Of a stretch of 64,000 nucleotides of DNA, positions 42,415 to 51,498 are shown piece by piece. Position 1 is the stretch's first letter, and every line of letters starts with the position of its first letter. Source of the stretch: Sandaracinaceae bacterium (GTDB taxonomy: Bacteria > Myxococcota_A > Polyangia > Polyangiales > Sandaracinaceae); contig JACKEC010000019.1 of NCBI GenBank assembly GCA_020633195.1, positions 1 to 64,000 of the forward strand, in the 5' to 3' direction. The notes under the pieces were generated by a model. It saw nothing but the letters and a program-made list of their open reading frames with translations. It had not been told where the DNA came from and ran no database searches. The position numbers and the translations under genes were made by a program.

Positions 42415-45400
42415 AGATCCTCGTCATCCGCGGGAACAACCTCGCGAGCCTCGACGGCGAGTTCGAGCTGTCGCTCGTCGAGGGGCCGCTCGCGCAGGCG
42501 GGGGTCTTCGCGATCTGCGGGCCCACCGGCGCGGGCAAGAGCACGCTGCTCGACGCGATGTGCCTCGCCCTGTTCGACACCGCGCCGCGGCTCGACGGGC
42601 GCAGCCGCGTCCGCGTCGGCCGCGAGGGCGACGACGACGCGCGCATCACCACCACCGATCCGCGGTCGATCCTCCGCCAGGGCACCGGCGGCGGCTGGGC
42701 CGAGGTCGACTTCCTCGGCGTCGACGAGGAGCCCTACCGCGCCCGCTGGGAGGTGCGCCGCTCGCGCAACCGGCCGGACGGCAAGCTCCAGCCGACGACG
42801 ATGAGCCTCGAGGCGCTCGGGACGGCGACGCGCTGGGAGGGCCGCAAGACCGAGGTGCGCGCCGAGATCGAGCGCCGGCTCGGGCTCAGCTTCGATCAGT
42901 TCCGTCGCTCCGTCCTCCTCGCGCAGGGGGACTTCGCCGCCTTCCTCGACGCCGACCCGAAGGACCGCGCCGACCTCCTCGAGCGGATGACGGGCACGGC
43001 CATCTACGGCGAGATCTCCAAGGAGGCGCACGCGCGCGCCGGTCGCGAGCGCGCGGCGCTGGAGCAGCAAGAAGCCTTGCGCAACGCGATCGAGCTGCTC
43101 GAGGCGCCCGCGCGCGAGGCGCTCGTCGCCAAGTGCGAGCAGCTCGCGATCGGCGTGCGTCAGGACGAGCTCGCGCGGTCCGACGCCGAGCGCGCCGTCC
43201 GCTGGCACCACGAGCGGGAGGCGCTCGCCCGCGAGGAGCTCGCCGCGCGCGAGGACAAGGAGCGCGTCGAGCGTCAGCTCGCCCTGTGGGAGACGCGCCG
43301 GCGGGACCTCGCGGCGTTCGAGGCGGTGCGCCCGCTCGCGCCGCTGCTCAAGGCGCGGGACGGCGCCGCCGGTCGCGCGGCGGAGCGGGAGCGCGAGCTC
43401 AGCCAGGCCGTCGAGGCGGTGGCGGCGACCGGCGCGAGCGAGCTCGCGGCCGCCGAGCAGGAGCGCGCCGCGGTCACCGCGCTCGAAAGCGAGGAGCGGC
43501 GCCGAGAGGAGGTCCGCGCGAAGGTCGAGCGGGCGCGCGCCCTCGACGAGCGGCTCGGCGTGGCGTCGCGGGTGAGCGGGGAGCGCCGCGAGGCCCGCTC
43601 CGTCGCCGAGCAGGCGCGCGCGTCGGTGGCGGCGCGGCTCGACGCCCTCGAGCAGCGAAGCGCCGAGCTCGCGCGGGACGTCGCGGGCCACGAGCGCTGG
43701 CTCGCCGCGGATCCGGCGGGCTCCGTCGTGGCGGACTGGCCTCGCACCGACGACCGCCTCGACCGCCTCGTCGTCGCTCACGCGCGCCGCGCCGAGCTCG
43801 AGGCGCGCCGGGTCGCCGCGCGCGCCGCGCTCGACCGCGCGGGCGCCGACGACGCGCGCGCCGAGGGGCGGCTCCTCGGGCTCGAGCGCACGCGTCGCGA
43901 GGTCGAGGCGAGCCTCGAGCAGGCGCGGCGCGCGATCCGGCAGGCGCCGTCCGCGGCGCTCGTCGACGTGCGCGAGGGCTGGGTCGCGCGGCGGACGCGG
44001 CTCGAGACGCTCGTGGGCGTCGCCGAGAAGGCGCAGGAGGCGCACGAGGCGGAGCGGCGCCACCGCGATCGCGCCGAGCAGGCCCTCGAGGAGGCCGCGC
44101 GCGCCGAGCGCGCGGGTGGCGACGCGGGGCGGCAGGCCGCCGAGGAGGCCGTCCGGCTCGAGGTGCTCGAGGCCCAGCGCGACAGGGTGCGCGCCGCGCT
44201 CGACCTGAGCGGTCACCGGGCCGAGCTCGTCGACGGAGAGGCGTGCCCCCTCTGCGGGAGCGACGAGCACCCCTATGCGCACGAGGCGCCGATGCTCGAC
44301 GCGCTCGCCAAGGACGCGGACGAGCGCGTGCGCGCGGCGCGTGAGGTGCGGCGGCAGCTCGAGACGCGGAGCGCGGTCGCCGCGGAGGAGGCCGCGCGCT
44401 GGCGCAGCACCCACGACGAGGCCGCGCGGGAGGCCGCGTCGTGGGCGAGCGCGCTCGGTCGGGCGCGCGAGGCCTACCGCGCGACCGCCGCCGACCTGGG
44501 CGCCGGCGCCTGGCCGCGTGAGCTCCCGGCGGCGCCCGGCGAGCAGAAGGACTGGGGCCCCCTCTTCGAGCTGAGCGGCCCCGCCGCGAGCGGCGCGCTG
44601 CTGTCGGACGACGCCTACGCCGCGCTGCGCGAGGCGCGCGAGGAGGCGGTCGAGAAGCTGCGCGCGATCGAGAAGACGGAGCGCGAGCGGCGGGAGCGCG
44701 AGGCCGCCGCCGATGAGCTCGGGCGCCGCTGGGAAGAGGCCAGCCGCGCCGAGGCGACCGCCAAGGAGGAGCGCGCGGACGCCGCGCGTCGGCTCGCCTC
44801 CGAGGTGCACGAGGCCGGCGTGATCGAGCGCGAGCGGGATCGGATCGCCTCGGAGCTCGCCGAGCTCGAGCGCTCGCTGGACGCGGCGCTCGCGCCCTGG
44901 TGGAGCGTGGTCGAAGTGGCGGCGGTCGCGCCGACCGTCGCGCCGGCGGTCGCCGCGCGGATGGCCGGCGTCGGCGGCGCGCTGATCGCGGGCGGGTCGG
45001 CGCCGATGGGTGCGAGCGTCGCGAGCTGGTCGGAGGTCGCCGCGCGGTCCGCCGAGCCCTTCGTGGCTCGCGTGCGCGCCGCGGCGGCGGCTCGCCGGGA
45101 CCGAGGCGCGGCGCTCGAGGCGGTGCGCGTGGCCGAGCGGGAGCTCGCCCCGGAGCGCGAGCGCGTGCGGGCCGAGCGCGCCGCGGCCGACGCGCGCTGC
45201 GCCGACGTCGCGCGGGCTTCCGAGCTCGCCGAGGCGGAGGAGACCGACGTGCGCGCCCAGCGCGCGGCGGCGCTCGAGGGAGACGCGGACGAGGCGGAGC
45301 GCTGGTCGCGCGAGGCGCTCGAGGCGGCGCGGGACGCGACGGGCCGCGCGCGGGCGGCGCTCGACGGCGCGAAGGCCGCGGCCGCGCGGGCGGGCGCGCA

Positions 45401-46331
45401 CCACGAGGCGGTCGATCGGGACCTCGCGACGTCGCGCGCGGCGCACGCGGAGGCCTCGCGCGAGCTCGACGCGGCGCTCGCGGCCTCGGGCCTCGACCCC
45501 GAGCAGGCGCTGTCGCGGCTGCGGCTCGACCCGGCCGAGGTCGACGGCTGGCGCGCCGAGCTCGAGCGGCTCGATCGCGAGCGCTCCGAGGCCGAGGCGG
45601 TGCTCGCGGAGCGGGGCCGCAAGCGCGAGGCGCACGAGCTCGGCGACCCGCCCAAGCTCGACGCCGACGCCGCCGCGCGTCGCCGGGACGAGGCGACCAA
45701 GCGCGTCGAGCAGACCCGCGAGCTCCTGCACGCCGCGCGGGGTCGCATCGAGCGCGACGACGTCGAGCGCCAGCGCGCGGCGAGCCTGGACGCCGCCGTC
45801 GCCGAGGCGCGCGCCACGGTCGACGTGTGGCTCACCCTCTCCGACCTGATCGGCTCGGCCACCGGCAACAAGCTCCGGGTCTTCGCGCAGAGCCTCACGC
45901 TCGAGCTGCTCCTCGAGCACGCCAACCACCACCTCTCCACGCTCGCGCGGCGCTACGCGCTGCAGCGCGTCCCCGGCGAGGACCTCGCGCTGCAGGTCGT
46001 CGATCACGAGATGGGCGGCGAGGTCCGCGCGGTGGGCAGCCTCTCGGGGGGCGAGTCCTTCCTCGTCGCGCTCGGCCTCGCGCTCGGCCTCGCCTCCCTC
46101 AGCTCCGAGCGCGCGCGGGTCGACTCGCTGTTCATCGACGAGGGCTTCGGCGCCCTCGACCCCTCGAGCCTCGAGACCGTGCTCGGGACGCTCGACATGC
46201 TCCAGGCCGGCGGGCGTCAGGTCGGGCTGATCTCCCACGTGCCGATCATCGCCGAGCGCTTCGAGACCCGCGTCCAGGTCGTCCCCGCCGGTCCCGCGCG
46301 CAGCATGGTCGCCCTCGTGTCGCCGGCCTGA
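42411..46331 (+). CDS. sbcC: SbcC, Rad50-type SMC-like ATPase subunit
   Basis: A 1306 aa ATPase. N-terminal Walker A CGPTGAGKSTLLDA and the SbcC segment QFRRSVLLAQGDFAAFL are present. Long Arg/Glu/Ala-rich coiled coils flank a zinc hook CPLCGSDEHPY near residue 608. The C-terminus carries signature GSLSGGESFLVALGLALGLA and Walker B SLFIDEGFGALD. It drives conformational change of the SbcD nuclease and bridges DNA ends through the hook. Longer than E. coli SbcC (about 1050 aa) because of extended coiled coils. A GTG start overlaps sbcD. The 370 bp gap after it is filled with repeats. Confidence 0.95.
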   Translation: MKILVIRGNNLASLDGEFELSLVEGPLAQAGVFAICGPTGAGKSTLLDAMCLALFDTAPRLDGRSRVRVGREGDDDARITTTDPRSILRQGTGGGWAEVDFLGVDEEPYRARWEVRRSRNRPDGKLQPTTMSLEALGTATRWEGRKTEVRAEIERRLGLSFDQFRRSVLLAQGDFAAFLDADPKDRADLLERMTGTAIYGEISKEAHARAGRERAALEQQEALRNAIELLEAPAREALVAKCEQLAIGVRQDELARSDAERAVRWHHEREALAREELAAREDKERVERQLALWETRRRDLAAFEAVRPLAPLLKARDGAAGRAAERERELSQAVEAVAATGASELAAAEQERAAVTALESEERRREEVRAKVERARALDERLGVASRVSGERREARSVAEQARASVAARLDALEQRSAELARDVAGHERWLAADPAGSVVADWPRTDDRLDRLVVAHARRAELEARRVAARAALDRAGADDARAEGRLLGLERTRREVEASLEQARRAIRQAPSAALVDVREGWVARRTRLETLVGVAEKAQEAHEAERRHRDRAEQALEEAARAERAGGDAGRQAAEEAVRLEVLEAQRDRVRAALDLSGHRAELVDGEACPLCGSDEHPYAHEAPMLDALAKDADERVRAAREVRRQLETRSAVAAEEAARWRSTHDEAAREAASWASALGRAREAYRATAADLGAGAWPRELPAAPGEQKDWGPLFELSGPAASGALLSDDAYAALREAREEAVEKLRAIEKTERERREREAAADELGRRWEEASRAEATAKEERADAARRLASEVHEAGVIERERDRIASELAELERSLDAALAPWWSVVEVAAVAPTVAPAVAARMAGVGGALIAGGSAPMGASVASWSEVAARSAEPFVARVRAAAAARRDRGAALEAVRVAERELAPERERVRAERAAADARCADVARASELAEAEETDVRAQRAAALEGDADEAERWSREALEAARDATGRARAALDGAKAAAARAGAHHEAVDRDLATSRAAHAEASRELDAALAASGLDPEQALSRLRLDPAEVDGWRAELERLDRERSEAEAVLAERGRKREAHELGDPPKLDADAAARRRDEATKRVEQTRELLHAARGRIERDDVERQRAASLDAAVAEARATVDVWLTLSDLIGSATGNKLRVFAQSLTLELLLEHANHHLSTLARRYALQRVPGEDLALQVVDHEMGGEVRAVGSLSGGESFLVALGLALGLASLSSERARVDSLFIDEGFGALDPSSLETVLGTLDMLQAGGRQVGLISHVPIIAERFETRVQVVPAGPARSMVALVSPA

Positions 46332-46702
46332 ACGGCGAGGAATTTCGCGCCGAGGAATTTCGCGCGAAGGGCGCGAAGGGAGCAAAGAGATTTTTCCTGG
46401 TGGGTGCGGGGGCTCGGCGGTCCGGGAGCGTCGCGGCGGGTGCGCGCGGGTGCAAAGGGCGCAAAGGAACGCGAAGACGCAAAGAGATGAGGTCGGGGGG
46501 CGCGATGGTCGGGGGATGCGTTCGGCGGACCGGCCCGGGGGTCGGCGCCCTGTGCGGCCTCTCCATCCCGCTCCCTCGATCGACCCCTTTGCGTCTTGGC
46601 GTCTTCGCGCCCTTCGCGTTCTCTTCCACGACCGTCATCACGGTCAGAGACCAGGGATGCGATTTCCGTCAGTTCCCCGGAGCAGCGTCCGTCCGGCCGC
46701 CC
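46332..46702. other. 371 bp intergenic stretch filled by repeat arms
   Basis: No gene is seen. The 15 bp unit CGAGGAATTTCGCGC is exactly duplicated at 46336-46350 and 46351-46365. A left arm only (GCGCGAAGGGAGCAAAGAG, to about 46397) follows, without its partner. A second, divergent element then occupies 46449-46628. The remaining bases to 46702 hold no clear promoter. Confidence 0.7.
46449..46628. repeat. Dispersed inverted-repeat element, divergent copy D
   Basis: The left arm GGTGCAAAGGGCGCAAAGG continues to CGAAGACGCAAAGAG (46449-46487). The right arm CCCCTTTGCGTCTTGGCGTC to GCGTTCTCTTCC runs 46584-46627. It has the same 9 nt-unit construction as copies A-C but a different core and CGCAAAG wording, so it may represent a second subfamily. 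Confidence 0.65.
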
Positions 46703-47161
46703 ATGCCCCGCGATGACGCCGCCGCTCAGCTCTCGTTCCTCCCCGGTGCCCGCCCCGCCGGCCGCTACGACACGGCGTCCGATGACGAGGCGGCGGCGAT
46801 CGGCCGCGCGCTCGTGGCCGAGCTCCGGGGCGACGCGCTGACGATGTCGCAGCGCACCCTGCTCGACACCGCGCGGGCCAACGCGCCCGAGCCCGAGGAG
46901 CGCGCGCCGGGCCCCGTCCTCGACGCCGACCAGACGCTCCTGTCGCTGAGCCGCGGGGACGACGCCGAGGTGCGCGTGCGCTGGCGGCGCTACCGGGGCA
47001 GCGCCCACTTCCTCGACGTGCGCCGCTTCGAGCGGGGCGATCGGGGCGAGCTGTTGCCGACGCGTCAGGGCGTGACCATCCGCGGCCACGAGGTGCAGAA
47101 GCTCCTCGCCGCGCTCGTGAAGCTCGAGGCCGGGCGTGCGGGCGAAGAAGCCGTGGGGTGA
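46703..47161 (+). CDS. PC4/p15-like single-stranded-DNA-binding coactivator-domain protein
   Basis: A 152 aa protein. The C-terminal ~55 residues (about 88-145) match the PC4 pattern: VRWRRYRGSAHFLDVRRFE, then GELLPTRQGVTIRGHEVQKLL, aligning by eye with the GKxYVDIREYY and GELKPGKKGISL core. PC4-like proteins bind single-stranded DNA or RNA polymerase and in several phyla aid repair or transcription. The N-terminal ~85 residues look disordered and Ala/Glu-rich. It lies between sbcC and a RecB-type gene, so a repair role is a fair inference. The start has no strong ribosome site. Confidence 0.65.
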   Translation: MPRDDAAAQLSFLPGARPAGRYDTASDDEAAAIGRALVAELRGDALTMSQRTLLDTARANAPEPEERAPGPVLDADQTLLSLSRGDDAEVRVRWRRYRGSAHFLDVRRFERGDRGELLPTRQGVTIRGHEVQKLLAALVKLEAGRAGEEAVG

Positions 47162-47246
47162 GGCGCCCCGCCGCCGCCGGCGCTCGATGCGCGAGCGCGG
47201 CGCGCGGCCGCCCCCGCCGAGGCCGCCGGGTGGTACGACATGCGTC

Positions 47247-50200
47247 GTGAGCGAGCTCGTCCGCGTCGCCCGGCCCCCGATCCTCGACTCGATCGATCCG
47301 GCGCGGCACGTGGTCCTCGAGGCGTCCGCGGGGACGGGGAAGACCTACACGCTCGAGCACCTCGTCGCGGAGCTGGTGATCGTTCACGCGGTCCCCCTCG
47401 AGCAGATCCTCGTCGTCACGTTCACGGACAAGGCGACCCGCGAGATGCGCGAGAGGGTTCGGGCGACGCTCCGGCGGGTCCTCGAGGCGACCGAGAGCGT
47501 CGGGCCCGACGAGCCCGCCTGGGTCATCGACGACGCCGCCCGGCAGCGGGTCCGGGACGCCCTCGCGGTCTTCGATCGCGCGCCGATCTCCACCATCCAC
47601 GCGTTCTGCCAGCGCGTGCTGACGGAGAACGCGTTCGACTGCGCGCGGCTGCTCCGCCAGGAGCAGGTCGAGTCCCGGGACGTGTTCGGCCGGGCCTTCC
47701 GCCAGGAGCTCCGCGTGGCCCTCGTCGACGACGAGCCGCTGCGCCCCATCCTCGAGCTGGCCGTCTCCACGTGGGGCGTCGATCGGCTCGAGGCCGTCCT
47801 CTACCGCTGGTACGCCGAGCGCGGCCCGCCGCAGCCGCCGTTCGACAGGGAGCGCGCGCGGGAGGCCCTCGCGGCGATGCCCACCCGGCAGGATCTGGGG
47901 CCGACCGGGATGATCACCCGCCAGCTCACCGACGGGCTCTCGCGCAACCCCAAGAAGGTCGTCCCCGAGCGGCTCCGCGCGCTCGCCCCGCTCGTCGACG
48001 CGGTCCGCGGCGGCGCCCCGATCTTCGCGGCGCTGCTCGACTACTGGCGCTGGGTCGAGGAGCCGGCGACAGGGTCCCTCAACAGCCTGCGCTACGTCCG
48101 CAAGTACCTCGGGCAGTCCGCCTCGCCGCGCCTCGCGCCGCTCGCGCGCCGCGTGGAGGCGCTCGCCACGGCGGCCAGCACGCCCATCGGGGTGCTCGTC
48201 GGCGAGCTCGTGCCGCGCGTCGTCGCGCGCCTCGCGGGGCGCAAGAGCGAGCGCGGGCACTTCGACTTCGACGACATGCTCTCGATGCTCGCCGAGGCGC
48301 TCGCGGCCGACGGCGGCGAGGTGCTCGTCGCCGAGCTGCGGCGCCGCTATCGGTACGCGCTCGTCGACGAGTTCCAGGACACCGATCGGGTGCAGTGGAG
48401 CATCTTCCGCACGATCTTCTTCGACCACGACGGGCCGTGGCGCCTCGTCGTGATCGGCGACCCGAAGCAGGCCATCTACGGCTTCCGCAACGCCGACGTG
48501 TACACGTACGTGGCCGCGCGCGAGGAGCTCGAGAACGCGGGCGGGCAGATCGTGCCGCTCGACGTGAGCTACCGCTCGACGGCGCCGTTCCTCGACGCCC
48601 TCAACCTCGTGCTCTCGCGCGACTTCTTCACCGGCGTCAACGAGTACCCCCACCCGGTGCGCTGCGGCCGGCCCGAGCTGCGCCTGCTCGACGCCGCGGG
48701 CGGGGACGCGCCGCCGATCGCGCTGGTTCACCTCGTCGGCCGCCCCGAGCTGCGCGCGGCGCCGGTCGCGCGCGCGCTCGCCGACTTCGTGGCGCGGGAG
48801 ATCCAGCGGGTTCTCGGCGGTGCGCTCTGCGTCGAGCGCGGCGAGGGGCCGGAGAGGCTGTCGCCGAGCGACGTCCACGTCCTCTGCCGAAGCCGCGCGG
48901 ACGCCGAGTCGATCGGCGTCGCGCTGACCGACGCGCGCGTGCCGCACGCCTTCTACAAGCAGGAGGGCCTCTTCGCGACGCCCGCCGCGCGCCACGTGTG
49001 GGAGGTGCTCCGGGCGATCGAGGATCCCTCGGACCGCGTGCGCCGGCTGCATGCGTGGCTCACGCCGTTCTTCGCGGTCCCGCTGTCGCGGATCGAGGAC
49101 TGCCGCGAGCTGCCGCCGGATCATCCACTGCAAGTCACGTTGCGCTCGTGGCGAGCCCTCGCCGACGCGCACCGCTGGTCCGAGCTGTTCGGCGCGCTCC
49201 TCTACGACAGCGGGCTCGTCCGCCGTGAGCTGTTCGCGGCCAGCGCGGACCGTGATCTCACCGACTACCAGCACGTGCTCGAGGTCCTCCTGGAGGAGAC
49301 GCACCATGGGCGCCGCTCGCCGAGCCAGCTCGTCGCGCGGCTCGGCGCGTTCATCGCGGGCCGCGAGCTGCCGGCGGGGGAGAGCGGCGACGTGCAGCGC
49401 CTCGAGAGCGAGCAGAAGGCCGTGCAGATCCTGACCATGCACAAGTCCAAGGGCCTCGAGGCGGAGGTCGTGTTCCTCGTCGGTGGCCTCTCCGAGCCGG
49501 GGGACGACAGCCTCTTCCCGCGGGTCGTGCACGACGACGAGGGCGAGCGCGTCGCTTGGCTCGGGGACCCGCCGAGCGCGGTCCGGGCCCGCATCGACCG
49601 CGAGCGTCGCGAGGAGGCCGAGCGCCTCGTGTACGTCGCGATGACGCGCGCCAAGAGCCGCCTCTACGTCCCCTACTTCGGCCCGCCGCCGCCGGGCACG
49701 CCCGCCGATCCGCAGGCCGACTACGTGCTCGAGGCGGAGCCACCGCCCGAGGCGCGCGAAGCGCAGCTCGCGCTCTTCCTCGACGACCCCGAGCTGCCCG
49801 CCGTCCCGGCCGACTACCAGATGGACCGCATGAGCGGGCCCTATCGGGTCCTCAACGAGCGGCTCACCGCGCTCGTGTCGACCGGCGCGATCGAGCCGCC
49901 CGGCTTCGAGCGGGTCGTGGTCGACGTCACCCCGTCGCGTCAGGCGCCGGCGGACGCGTCCCTCGCGCTGTCCGGCTGGCGGCCCGGCGGCGTCGAGGAC
50001 GCGGTCGCGGCCGACCCGCGCTTCGAGCGCGCGCGCCGCGAACGCGGCGGCTTCGACATCACGAGCTACACGCGCATGAAGCGGCGCAAGCGCGAGGCCG
50101 GCTTCGACGAGGGCGTCGAGTCGCTCGCGGGCGCCGAGGAGCCGGACGTGGCGCTGCCCCCCGCGCCGGGGGAGCTGCCCGGGGGCAGCGCGGTCGGCGT

Positions 50201-50900
50201 GTTCCTCCACGAGGTGCTCGAGCGCCTCCCCTTCGAGCGGGCCTTCGCCGGCGACCTCCTCGCCGACCCCGACACCAAGCGCCTCTTCGAGCGCCGCGCC
50301 CAGGCCAACGGGATCGACGAGGCCCACCTCCCCGCCGCCGCGACGCTGCTGCAGGGCGCGTTGCTCACCCCGCTCGACCTGCCCGACGGAGGCCGCCTCG
50401 AGCGAGGCCTCGCGGGGGTGGGGCGTCGCGTGGTCGAGATGCCGTTCCTGCTGCCCATCCCGGAGCGCGGTCACCCGCCGCTCGATGCCGCCCCGCCAGG
50501 GGGCGACGGAGCGCCGCTCTCGATCGATCGCGGCTTCATCCGCGGCGTGATCGATCTGGTGCTCGAGCACGCCGGCCGCTACCACGTCGTCGACTACAAG
50601 TCCGACCGGCTCCCCAGCTACGCCGCCGACGCGCTCGGCGCGCACGTCGCGACGAGCTACCTGGTGCAGGCCCGCCTCTACACCATCGGCGCCCTGCGCG
50701 CGCTCCGCGTCCACGACGAGGCGGACTACGAGGCGCGCTTCGGCGGGCTCCTCTACACGTTCCTGCGCGGCATGCCGGCGGGCGGCGTGTGGAGCGCGCG
50801 CCCGACGTGGAGCGACGTCCTGTCGTGGGAGCGCGAGCTGCTCGCCGACGAGCCGTGGGGCCACCCGCTCCCACCTCGGCGGCGAGCGAGCTCCTCCTGA
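47247..50900 (+). CDS. RecB/AddA-type UvrD helicase-nuclease
   Basis: A 1217 aa superfamily-1 helicase fused to a RecB-family nuclease. Helicase motifs: EASAGTGKTYTLEHLV, VVTFTDKATREMRERV, VDEFQDTDRVQW, IGDPKQAIYGFRNADV, VSYRSTAPF, ILTMHKSKGLEAEVVFL and VAMTRAKSRLYV. The nuclease region shows GVFLHEVLERLP, and RGVIDLVLEHAGRYHVVDYKSDRL, with the catalytic Asp and Lys present. It should unwind and digest DNA ends for recombination. No recC, recD or addB-like gene follows, so the partner is elsewhere. GTG at 47247 is preferred; upstream frame overlaps the PC4-like gene. Its end is followed by repeats. Confidence 0.92.
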   Translation: MSELVRVARPPILDSIDPARHVVLEASAGTGKTYTLEHLVAELVIVHAVPLEQILVVTFTDKATREMRERVRATLRRVLEATESVGPDEPAWVIDDAARQRVRDALAVFDRAPISTIHAFCQRVLTENAFDCARLLRQEQVESRDVFGRAFRQELRVALVDDEPLRPILELAVSTWGVDRLEAVLYRWYAERGPPQPPFDRERAREALAAMPTRQDLGPTGMITRQLTDGLSRNPKKVVPERLRALAPLVDAVRGGAPIFAALLDYWRWVEEPATGSLNSLRYVRKYLGQSASPRLAPLARRVEALATAASTPIGVLVGELVPRVVARLAGRKSERGHFDFDDMLSMLAEALAADGGEVLVAELRRRYRYALVDEFQDTDRVQWSIFRTIFFDHDGPWRLVVIGDPKQAIYGFRNADVYTYVAAREELENAGGQIVPLDVSYRSTAPFLDALNLVLSRDFFTGVNEYPHPVRCGRPELRLLDAAGGDAPPIALVHLVGRPELRAAPVARALADFVAREIQRVLGGALCVERGEGPERLSPSDVHVLCRSRADAESIGVALTDARVPHAFYKQEGLFATPAARHVWEVLRAIEDPSDRVRRLHAWLTPFFAVPLSRIEDCRELPPDHPLQVTLRSWRALADAHRWSELFGALLYDSGLVRRELFAASADRDLTDYQHVLEVLLEETHHGRRSPSQLVARLGAFIAGRELPAGESGDVQRLESEQKAVQILTMHKSKGLEAEVVFLVGGLSEPGDDSLFPRVVHDDEGERVAWLGDPPSAVRARIDRERREEAERLVYVAMTRAKSRLYVPYFGPPPPGTPADPQADYVLEAEPPPEAREAQLALFLDDPELPAVPADYQMDRMSGPYRVLNERLTALVSTGAIEPPGFERVVVDVTPSRQAPADASLALSGWRPGGVEDAVAADPRFERARRERGGFDITSYTRMKRRKREAGFDEGVESLAGAEEPDVALPPAPGELPGGSAVGVFLHEVLERLPFERAFAGDLLADPDTKRLFERRAQANGIDEAHLPAAATLLQGALLTPLDLPDGGRLERGLAGVGRRVVEMPFLLPIPERGHPPLDAAPPGGDGAPLSIDRGFIRGVIDLVLEHAGRYHVVDYKSDRLPSYAADALGAHVATSYLVQARLYTIGALRALRVHDEADYEARFGGLLYTFLRGMPAGGVWSARPTWSDVLSWERELLADEPWGHPLPPRRRASSS

Positions 50901-50914
50901 CCATCGGGGTCGTG

Positions 50915-51053
50915 GAATTTCGCGCAAAGGGCGCCGAGGAGCAGAGAAGCGCAAAGAAAGGTGGGGGGATCGCCGCGGCGGTCGCGAAGCGATCGCCCGC
51001 TCGCGATCACACCGAACATCCCTTTGCGCCTTCGCGCTCTCCGCGTGAAATTC
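50915..51053. repeat. Dispersed inverted-repeat element, copy C1
   Basis: The left arm GGAATTTCGCGCAAAGGGCG continues to AGCGCAAAGAAAGG (to 50971). The right arm ATCCCTTTGCGCCTTCGCG to GCGTGAAATTC runs 51018-51053. The core contains GGTCGCGAAGCGATCGCC, itself a short palindrome. It is less conserved than copy C2. Confidence 0.7.
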
Positions 51054-51073
51054 GCGCCCGGAAATTCGCGCCC

Positions 51074-51225
51074 GGAAATTTCGCGCAAAGGGCGCGAAGG
51101 GGGCCAAGGGGAGGGGGGGCGCGGCCGCGGGCCGGTCGTCGAACCGCTGCGGTCCCAGGATGCCCCCGGCGCCTGAGATCCAGAAAACCTCTTTGCCCCC
51201 TTTCGCGCCCTTTGCGCGAAATTCC
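51074..51225 (+). repeat. Dispersed inverted-repeat element, copy C2
   Basis: The left arm GGAAATTTCGCGCAAAGGGC runs to GGGGGCCAAGGGG; the right arm CAGAAAACCTCTTTGCCCCC runs to GCGCGAAATTCC (51181-51224). The core shares GGGCCGGTCGTCGAAC and a following CGGTCC with copy B at 28.5 kb, in the same orientation. Confidence 0.8.
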
Positions 51226-51410
51226 GAGGACCGAACCGATCGCCCATCGCCGAGGTGCCCGGCGCCCGAGATCCAAAAACTCTTTGCCTCCTTTCGCGCC
51301 CTCTGCGCGAAATTCCGAGGACCGAAACGATCGCCCGTCGCCGAGGCGCCCGGCGCCCGAGATCCAGAAAACCTCTTTGCCCCCTTTCGCGCTCTCCGCG
51401 TGAAATCCCA
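51171..51410 (+). repeat. Three tandem copies of a ~91 bp unit derived from the element's right arm
   Basis: Each copy reads GAGATCCA(G/A)AAAAC, CTCTTTGCC, TTTCGCGC...GCG(C/T)GAAATTCC, then GAGGACCGAAcCGATCGCCC and CGCCGAGG(T/C)GCCCGGCGCCC. Copies begin near 51175, 51268 and 51359. It is tandem duplication of one end of the element with its flank, not a CRISPR array: the repeated unit has no unrelated spacers. Confidence 0.75.
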
Positions 51411-51498
51411 CGACCGCGAGCTCCAAGACGCGTCCCCGAGACCGCCGGATCGAAAGCTGGGCAGCCGCGCCCTGGCGAGGCCATAGTCGGCGCGGCAC

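Larger units (their letters stand above)
50901..51498. other. 598 bp repeat-filled intergenic island
   Basis: No gene is seen between the RecB-type and HlyD-type genes. The region holds two inverted-repeat elements (50915-51053, 51074-51225), two tandem copies of the 14 bp unit GAAATTCGCGCCCG (51047-51074) between them, and three tandem copies of a ~91 bp unit (about 51171-51410). Roughly 85 bp of unique DNA remain before the HlyD start; no clear promoter there. Confidence 0.75.

Noticed and set aside
42312..46385. A 1357-codon minus-strand open frame opposite sbcC
   Set aside because: No family similarity; composition is that of a shadow frame of the sbcC coiled coil.
51171..51410. CRISPR array
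   Set aside because: The units are ~91 bp long and repeated as wholes, with no unique spacers and no cas genes.
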